From Treponema brennaborense (GTDB lineage: Bacteria; Spirochaetota; Spirochaetia; Treponematales; Treponemataceae), in NCBI GenBank assembly GCA_023666275.1, contig JAMPCJ010000001.1:248001-312000 (forward strand): 64,000 nucleotides of DNA, written 5' to 3'. This document shows, piece by piece, positions 57,923-64,000 of this stretch (position 1 is the first letter of the stretch; each line of letters opens with the position of its first letter). A program made the translations under genes and the position numbers. The notes under the pieces were generated by a model. That model was not told the origin of the DNA. It was given only the letters and a program-made list of their open reading frames with translations, and did no database searches.

Positions 57923-59704
57923 ATGGAAAAACATCCTATCCGTAAATTTTTCAGACTGACGCTTATTTACATCTGTATAATTCTCGGCATTTTTATAATT
58001 CAGTTTACCAGCCAGACTATATTTTCACGCAATTTCGGTCAGCTGCATTTAATTCTTTCCGAATCGAAAAAGAAAGAGAACAAATACGCCGATTCGTTTC
58101 AAATTTCGTATAACGGCATAACATTTTTTTCCGGCAAAAACAATCACGTAAAGCTGGCAGTTTCCGACGGCGCTCAGCTGCTGGTTTCGTTTTCCGGATG
58201 GGAACAGCGTTCCGAATATGCGGTAGTGCTGCACTTTACCGACGGTGTTTCTATTTTATGGGAACTGACCGGCAAAAATCAAGATACGCTTTCCATTTCC
58301 GCAGCTTTGCCGCCGGACGCGATTTCGCTTGCCGTTCCGTATAAAACAGCAGGCACGCATTCCCTCACGGAAATCGGCGACGGGAAAGCCGTATTCAGTT
58401 CCAAAGACGAACAAATGTCGCTCGCCGCTGCAAGCGTATACAAAGAAAGCATTGTTCTGCATCAGACAAACAGAACGGCGTCGTATTCTCCGTTTGAACA
58501 AAAGGCACAGTTTGCTTTCTCAGTGACGCAGGCAGAAGCCGATGCAAGGATATCCGTTTTCGATGCGTACATAAAACAAATAAGAACCAATATAGTTTCG
58601 TCGTTCCATTCGGCGCCGGACATAACGGAAAGCACGGCTGCCGCATATATCGCGGAAATGGCGCAGAACAGAAAGTATCAGGACGCGGTTTCCGGCATTC
58701 CGGCTTCTTTTAAAACAGGAAAAAACAGAACCTATTTTACGGCGCCCGCGCTGGACAATCTTGTCGAAATGAACAAAAGCTTTGAAATGCACAACAACAA
58801 CATAGCATACAAAGCAGCCCGCGCAGTATCGCGCCGTGACGCAGACATTTTCGAACTGGAAAATCTGGCGGAATATTTAATGAGAATCGGCAGCGCGGAT
58901 ATCGAACAGATTCTTTCCATACCGAATCAAATTCCCGATTTCGTTCCCACGCTGAAGCAGGCAGCCGGCATAATCGAAACATACAGCTCGCTTGTTTCCG
59001 CACTGCCTCAGTTTGCGGAAAAACTTCAGCCGTACATAAATACAAGTCTTTCCGTTATCGAAAACTCATGCAGATTCGAAAACGGCGCCCTGCAGCTGTT
59101 CGAAAATCACAATCAGGCAGACATTCAGCTGACGATAAAAACTTCCGCGGCACTCACAGCATACGGCAGAATTGCGCAGCGTGAAGACGCGGCGGCGGCA
59201 GGCAGGCTGATGATCGTATCGCAGTTAAAAAAACAGCCGCCGGATATATACACAGCCGCCGAACTGTACGCCAAATTTGCCGCCCGCAGCAACACATTTT
59301 ATCCGCATGAAGTTATTCTCGAAAAAACAGCCGCAAACTGCGTCAGAGCCTGGACAATTGCGCAGTCGGTTTCCATGCAGCATTCAGGCGGGAATATTGT
59401 CATTTCCGCGGAATTCCCCGTCGACGGAACGCATTACATGATTCTCAACGGCATAGAACCTTTTTCCGCAATCGAAATCTACAATACGCGCTTCAGATCC
59501 GATCCGCGCTTCGAATCGTATAATTCTTCCGGATATGTATACGACAGAAATTCCAAAACATTGTTCTTAAAATACCGGCATAAATCGAGAACGGAAATCG
59601 TCCGTCTGATATATCAGGAAGAAAAACAGCCGGAAACAAAAACAGCCGCCGAAGAAGCGCCGGATATGCAGCAGGAAGCGGATATAAATTCCGCGGAAGA
59701 CTGA
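57923..59704 (+). CDS. Membrane-anchored exported protein, unknown function
   Basis: This 593-aa protein has an N-terminal anchor (LTLIYICIILGIFIIQF) and a large extracytoplasmic part. A beta-rich first ~200 residues (FQISYNGITFFSGKNNHVKL) are followed by a helical middle and a C-terminal beta segment (HYMILNGIEPFSAIEIYNTR). An acidic tail ends the protein. I know such proteins only as conserved hypotheticals of treponemes. The downstream gene is a glycosidase, and the beta part could bind cell wall or sugar, but that is speculation. Confidence 0.65.
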   Translation: MEKHPIRKFFRLTLIYICIILGIFIIQFTSQTIFSRNFGQLHLILSESKKKENKYADSFQISYNGITFFSGKNNHVKLAVSDGAQLLVSFSGWEQRSEYAVVLHFTDGVSILWELTGKNQDTLSISAALPPDAISLAVPYKTAGTHSLTEIGDGKAVFSSKDEQMSLAAASVYKESIVLHQTNRTASYSPFEQKAQFAFSVTQAEADARISVFDAYIKQIRTNIVSSFHSAPDITESTAAAYIAEMAQNRKYQDAVSGIPASFKTGKNRTYFTAPALDNLVEMNKSFEMHNNNIAYKAARAVSRRDADIFELENLAEYLMRIGSADIEQILSIPNQIPDFVPTLKQAAGIIETYSSLVSALPQFAEKLQPYINTSLSVIENSCRFENGALQLFENHNQADIQLTIKTSAALTAYGRIAQREDAAAAGRLMIVSQLKKQPPDIYTAAELYAKFAARSNTFYPHEVILEKTAANCVRAWTIAQSVSMQHSGGNIVISAEFPVDGTHYMILNGIEPFSAIEIYNTRFRSDPRFESYNSSGYVYDRNSKTLFLKYRHKSRTEIVRLIYQEEKQPETKTAAEEAPDMQQEADINSAED

Positions 59705-59899
59705 TATGCGCAAAGCAGGACATTCCCGCCGTACATACGGATAAAGCGGATATTCGTTTCAAAAACAAATAAAAAATAAAAACAATGTACCATTTTTCCG
59801 TTATCTGTGATATACTCATACATCGTTGCGTTACTTCATTTTGACTCAGGCATGCGGAAATTTTCCCGAAAATGCCCTGAACATCAGCAAGGAGAAAGA

Positions 59900-61330
59900 G
59901 TGAACAAGCGAGATTTTCCTAAAATCCATTTTTACGATCAGGATTTTGTAGATATTTACGACAAAACGTGGTCATGGCTTCAGGATTTTTGGCTGAATTC
60001 GGAAACAGGAGAACCGAATCCGAACGGCTGTATGATATATCCGCTTGAACAAAACAAATACCTTGATCAGTTTGAAGCCACTTTTTCTTCTTTTTTTCTG
60101 GTATATTCAAACAGAAATTATCAGGCAAGCCAAAACATAGATTACTTTTACGCACGGCAGGAACCGGACGGCGCTATCAGATGGCGCTATTCCGTGCAGG
60201 ATGATTCGCCTGTCATACCGCCGGAAAACCGTTCCGGCGTAGGCTTGCCGCTTTTTGCCTGGGCAGAATACAATTTGTATCATAAATCGGCGAACAAACG
60301 CCGCATAAAAGAAATAATTCCCGTTCTGCAAAAATACACCGAATGGCTGGAATCGAATTTCAAGCAGGAAAACGGACTGTATTCCGTTCCGGCGGCGGCA
60401 TCGACTATGTTCAACGCGCCCCGCGAACAAACCGTGTATCCGGTGGACTTTAATTCGGCGCTGGCGGCGCACGTTTTGTACATGTCGGCGCTCGGCGACA
60501 TTCTCAACGACAAAGAACTGAGTTTTCAGTACAAGCGCATGTATTTTTCACTGAAAACGCGCATAAATTCTTTGATGTGGAACGAGGAAACGGGATTTTA
60601 TCACGACCTCGATGCTGCCGGAAACAAACTTCCGCAGAAAACAATAGCCGGTTTTTGGCCGCTGCTTGCGGAAATTCCAAACGAAGACAAAGCCGATGCG
60701 CTCATTTCGCATTTGAGCAATCCTGCCACATTCGGGACAGAGCATCCGTTCCCGTCGCTTTCCGCGGATGACAGTGCTTTTTCGGAAGCCGGAGAAGGAT
60801 TCCGAGGAAGCGTGTTTCCGCAGTTTAATTTCATGGTTATAAAAGGTCTTGAAAAATATCAGCGCTGGGATCTCGCGCGCGAATGCACAATCCGGCATTT
60901 ATATTACGTGCTCGACTGCATGTATCCCGGCGGATCGCGCGCAAAAGGAGATTTGTGGGAAGCGTATTTGCCCTGCAAAGAAGGACGTGCGTCCATGGCC
61001 GGCAATCCGTCTTTTCCGCGCGGCAAATATCTCGCATCCGCAGGCTTATCCACGATTGCGCTGATGATTGAAAACGTTATCGGACTTTCCATAAGTCTGC
61101 CGCGCAAAACCGTAGACTGGATTATACCCAATCTTGAAATTATGGGAATCGAAAATCTTTCGCTTAAGCGCAACATGATAACGATTTTATCGAATAAAAG
61201 CACGCGCGGCTGGGAAATTCAGATGGAAAGCGAAAAATTGTATTATTTTACTATAAATATTCTCGGTCAAAAGAAAAAAACGCTTCCCATTCCGTCGGGG
61301 AAATGTTCGATGCTTATCGACAAACTATAG
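59900..61330 (+). CDS. Trehalase-like (alpha/alpha)6 glycoside hydrolase
   Basis: This 476-aa protein from GTG 59900 (AAGGAG 7 nt upstream) shows a GH37/GH63/MGH1-type six-helical-barrel pattern. It has FEATFSSFFLVYSNRNYQA, IRWRYSVQDDSPVIPPENR, GVGLPLFAWAEYNLYHK, LMWNEETGFYHDLD and GDLWEAYLPCKEG. The acidic residues in these segments are likely catalytic. There is no signal peptide, so it acts in the cytoplasm on an alpha-glucoside-like sugar. The frame is open to 59807 but the upstream part lacks an SD. A 10-nt gap to the Ppx gene suggests co-transcription. Confidence 0.75.
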   Translation: MNKRDFPKIHFYDQDFVDIYDKTWSWLQDFWLNSETGEPNPNGCMIYPLEQNKYLDQFEATFSSFFLVYSNRNYQASQNIDYFYARQEPDGAIRWRYSVQDDSPVIPPENRSGVGLPLFAWAEYNLYHKSANKRRIKEIIPVLQKYTEWLESNFKQENGLYSVPAAASTMFNAPREQTVYPVDFNSALAAHVLYMSALGDILNDKELSFQYKRMYFSLKTRINSLMWNEETGFYHDLDAAGNKLPQKTIAGFWPLLAEIPNEDKADALISHLSNPATFGTEHPFPSLSADDSAFSEAGEGFRGSVFPQFNFMVIKGLEKYQRWDLARECTIRHLYYVLDCMYPGGSRAKGDLWEAYLPCKEGRASMAGNPSFPRGKYLASAGLSTIALMIENVIGLSISLPRKTVDWIIPNLEIMGIENLSLKRNMITILSNKSTRGWEIQMESEKLYYFTINILGQKKKTLPIPSGKCSMLIDKL

Positions 61331-61340
61331 GCGGTTTTAA

Positions 61341-62873
61341 GTGAAATCCTCGCTTGAAGCCGTAATTGAAATCGGTTCAACCGGAATACGTCTTCTTGTG
61401 GGAGAAATATCGGATTCCGGCTCCTGGAACATTGTAGACCGTTCGGAACTGCCTGCCGCGCTCGGCTGGGACGTTTTCACAACCGGCACAGTAGCACGCG
61501 GCACGCTTCTGCAATGCCTGCGCATTCTTGACCGCTTTAAGGAACAATTATCAAGCTGGGCAATCGACGAGCGGCACCTCACCGTGATTGCAACAAGCGC
61601 GCTGCGGGAAGCACAGAATCGGGACGTCGTACTTGACCGCATTTTTGTCAAAACAGGATTCAAAGTCATCGTAATAGACGGCATAGAAGAAAACCGTCTT
61701 TTGTATATTGCCGTTCTGCATTCTTTGGAATCGGAAATTTCAAGTCTGAAAAACAGCAATTCGGCGATTTTGGAAATCGGCGGCGGTTCGACGGAAATCA
61801 TGCTGCTCGAAAAAGGCAGAATGGCAGCGGTGCACAGCCTCCGCTTCGGCACGGTTATCATCGAACAGCACATCAGGTCGATGATGGGTTCCTCAAAAGA
61901 TGCGGCGCGCTTTTTGGAAGAATACATACACAACGCCGGCGTCAACATGAACACCGAAGTTAATTTGGAAAAAGTCGATAACTTCATCACTATCGGTTCG
62001 GAAGCGCGGCTGGCGGCGCATTATGCCGGAAAAAAAATTTCGGAACATTGCGGAATTGTAAGCCGCGCGGATTTTTTCGATTTTGCCGATGAGGTGCGCA
62101 CATATTCGGCGGATGAATGCGCCGCGCAATTCAAGATTCCGTACAGCGAAGCGGCTTCTCTCGGCACAGGACTTTTATCCTGCAAACTGTTTATCGGCTT
62201 GACGCAGGCGGACACGATACTTGTTCCCGATTCTTCAATCAGGGACGGAATTATTATCAGCAAAGCGGCCGGCGCGGAAACGACGCTCCAGCAGGAATTT
62301 CTGATGCAAACGGTCGCTTCCGCGCGCAATCTCGGCAGAAAGTATCAGATTGACGAAAAACATGCGGATTTTGTGCGGCAAGCCTCGCTGCGGCTGTTTG
62401 ATTTTCTTAAAGCAGAACTGGGATTAAACAGCCGCGCGCGGACGCTGCTTGAAATCGCCGCGCTGCTGCATGATACCGGCATGTTTATAAAAGGAACCGA
62501 TCATCAGCTGCACAGCCAGTATATTATTGCGCATTCCGATTTGTTCGGATTGAACCGCGACGATATAAACATTGTGTCGCAGGTCGCGCGCTATCATCGG
62601 GGAGCGCCGCCCGACAGTTCCGACGCCAATTTTTATGCAATGCCGCGCACGGACAGAATAACGGTTCAGAAACTTGCTGCAATTCTGCGAATTGCCGATG
62701 CGCTCGATCGCGGGCACAATCAGCGCATCAGCAGCTTTGATATCGAACTGAAAAAAGATGCCATGATTCTGCATCTGCACGGAGTGCACGACATAATACC
62801 GGAAAAAAGCGCCGTTTCCGAAAAAGGCGATATGTTCGAAGCTGTTTTTGGATACAAAATACAAATGGCGTGA
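61341..62873 (+). CDS. ppx: Ppx/GppA exopolyphosphatase-type phosphatase
   Basis: In this 510-aa protein an ASKHA-fold N-terminus has phosphate loops EIGSTGIRLLVGEI and AILEIGGGSTEIMLLE, the TVIATSALREAQNRD motif, and a C-terminal HD-like domain (IAALLHDTGMFIKG). It removes phosphate from polyphosphate or pppGpp. GTG start at 61341. The polyphosphate kinase gene follows after 14 nt, which supports the polyphosphate function. Confidence 0.9.
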   Translation: MKSSLEAVIEIGSTGIRLLVGEISDSGSWNIVDRSELPAALGWDVFTTGTVARGTLLQCLRILDRFKEQLSSWAIDERHLTVIATSALREAQNRDVVLDRIFVKTGFKVIVIDGIEENRLLYIAVLHSLESEISSLKNSNSAILEIGGGSTEIMLLEKGRMAAVHSLRFGTVIIEQHIRSMMGSSKDAARFLEEYIHNAGVNMNTEVNLEKVDNFITIGSEARLAAHYAGKKISEHCGIVSRADFFDFADEVRTYSADECAAQFKIPYSEAASLGTGLLSCKLFIGLTQADTILVPDSSIRDGIIISKAAGAETTLQQEFLMQTVASARNLGRKYQIDEKHADFVRQASLRLFDFLKAELGLNSRARTLLEIAALLHDTGMFIKGTDHQLHSQYIIAHSDLFGLNRDDINIVSQVARYHRGAPPDSSDANFYAMPRTDRITVQKLAAILRIADALDRGHNQRISSFDIELKKDAMILHLHGVHDIIPEKSAVSEKGDMFEAVFGYKIQMA

Positions 62874-62887
62874 GCGCAGGAGAAATT

Positions 62888-64000
62888 ATGGCGGAGCAAA
62901 TCTTTTTCAACAGAGAACTTTCCTGGATTGAATTCAATGCCCGCGTACTGGCAGAAGCGGAACGGCAGGATGTTCCGCTTTTGGAACGGCTGCGTTTTCT
63001 GAATATCGTCAGTGCGAATTTCGATGAATTTTTCATGGTCCGCGTAGCCGGGCTGAAACGGCAGGAACAAACGCAGCCGCATTTGCGCGATATTTCCGGA
63101 CTGACGGCGCAGGAACAGCTTGAACGCATTTCGCAGCGGGCGCATGAAGTGCAATCCAAGCGGAATGCTTTGCTGAACACCGGAATTCTGCCGGAACTTG
63201 CGCGCAGCGGGATTGTTTATGTACCGCGCTCGCAATATTCGGCGGAACAGCGGCTGTATACGGAAAATCTATTTTCCAATGAAATTTTTCCGCTGCTGAC
63301 GCCGCTGCGCACGGACACAAAAAACAGTCTGCCGGAATTGGCAAACCAAAAACTTCACGCCGCGTTTCTGCTCGCGCCGCTGTTCAATCCGCAGGCAAAA
63401 ACAACGGATGCCGAAATTCTTTCGCCGTTTATGCATGCAGAAAAAACGGAACCTGCCGCTATTGTACAAGTGCCTTCATGCATTTCCCGCGTTATATGGC
63501 TGCAAAACAGCGGCAGCTCAAAAGTTTTTACGCTGCTCGACGATATTATCGAACTTCACGGTACAAAATTATTTCCCGGATATAAAGTTCTTGAAACGAT
63601 GCTATTTAAAGTAACAAGGGACGCGGATTTTTCCGTGGATGAAGAACGGGAACTTGATTTTATTCAAGCCATGGAAGAAGTGCTGGAAGAACGCCGCACA
63701 TCGATTCCGACACGGCTCACATGCAGCAACACCAGCCCGCATTTAACGCGCATGCTTGCGGAAAAACTTCGGATCGAAAGCAGAGATATATACACATTCG
63801 ACGGAATTCTGGATTTTGCCGCAATCGATGATATTGCCGGCATTGACGGATTCGATCATTTGAAATATTCCGAATGGAAACCGATTCCCTCGCCGGAATT
63901 CAACAACGGTGCGCCGATCTGGGAAACAATCGCGGCAAAAGACGTTCTGCTTCATGTTCCGTTTGAATCGTTTGATCCTGTCATTTCGTTTATCAAAGAA
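62888..64000 (+). CDS. ppk1: Polyphosphate kinase 1, N-terminal part (runs off the window)
   Basis: The first 371 codons are present. The N-domain reads FFNRELSWIEFNARVLAEA, then PLLERLRFLNIVSANFDEFF and FMVRVAGLKRQE, characteristic of PPK1. The head domain continues to the edge (TPLRTDTKNS, SIPTRLTCSNTSP). The catalytic histidines lie beyond the window. PPK1 polymerises polyphosphate from ATP. AGGAG precedes ATG 62888. It pairs with ppx. Confidence 0.95.
   Translation, partial: MAEQIFFNRELSWIEFNARVLAEAERQDVPLLERLRFLNIVSANFDEFFMVRVAGLKRQEQTQPHLRDISGLTAQEQLERISQRAHEVQSKRNALLNTGILPELARSGIVYVPRSQYSAEQRLYTENLFSNEIFPLLTPLRTDTKNSLPELANQKLHAAFLLAPLFNPQAKTTDAEILSPFMHAEKTEPAAIVQVPSCISRVIWLQNSGSSKVFTLLDDIIELHGTKLFPGYKVLETMLFKVTRDADFSVDEERELDFIQAMEEVLEERRTSIPTRLTCSNTSPHLTRMLAEKLRIESRDIYTFDGILDFAAIDDIAGIDGFDHLKYSEWKPIPSPEFNNGAPIWETIAAKDVLLHVPFESFDPVISFIKE

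Overview
The window looks like chromosome from a Treponema-type spirochaete. The basis is its gene content: CheW, a DUF4954 left-handed beta-helix protein, many TPR proteins, an NHL-repeat/VWA protein and poly-G contingency tracts. A secreted pectinesterase points to a pectin-using species. The genus is inferred from content; no marker gene such as rRNA is present.

Positions 1-15745 are the right part of a Mu-like transposable prophage that continues off the left edge. The leftward (minus) early operon runs from a Ner-like regulator through DUF3164, a MuA-type DDE transposase and a MuB-type ATPase to GemA, which is cut by the window edge. A LexA/S24-type repressor (6115-6879) is divergent from it. 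A TTGACT-N17-TATATT early promoter carries a perfect palindromic operator inside its spacer. Rightward genes give a lysogeny gene for an exported coiled-coil protein, a lysis cassette, a Mu gp25-gp30 packaging/portal block ending in a MuF head protein with a toxin-like C-terminus, and a lone DUF4406 gene. Three near-identical 16-bp palindromes sit exactly 23 bp upstream of TAnnnT boxes in front of these units. That is the geometry of Mu Mor/C-activated promoters. Capsid and tail genes are not in the window. The right end probably lies at 15745, inside a host polysaccharide-polymerase-like gene.

Positions 15746-24241 hold a minus-strand surface-glycan locus: the disrupted polymerase, two GT2 glycosyltransferases, a CDP-glycerol glycerophosphotransferase-like protein, a Wzx-like flippase, a TagD-type glycerol-3-phosphate cytidylyltransferase, an O-acyltransferase and a caspase-like protein, with two small HTH regulators. 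It shows three contingency-type features: G8 at a Shine-Dalgarno site, G7 that breaks the acyltransferase frame, and a 21-bp tandem repeat.

Positions 24462-42368 are mostly housekeeping: phosphohexomutase, DnaQ-like exonuclease, LysM/M23-like protein, HD protein, RecN, NAD kinase, a DegT-like protein without its PLP lysine, CheW, LeuA, DUF4954, and a translationally coupled operon of a GHMP kinase, a TPR protein and a TPR/NHL/VWA protein.

Positions 42390-64000 hold Lnt with an unusual C-terminal PH-like extension, a ZIP transporter, the pectinesterase, an RluA-type synthase, PurB, CysE, a NusG-II protein, RadA, MgtC, a TraB-like protein, a TPR lipoprotein, a Treponema-type exported protein, a trehalase-like glycosidase, Ppx/GppA and the start of PPK1. 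The most unusual non-coding stretch is 45594-45759: ten alternating CCGTTA/TAACGG hexamers at 13-bp steps, followed by a perfect 38-bp palindrome.
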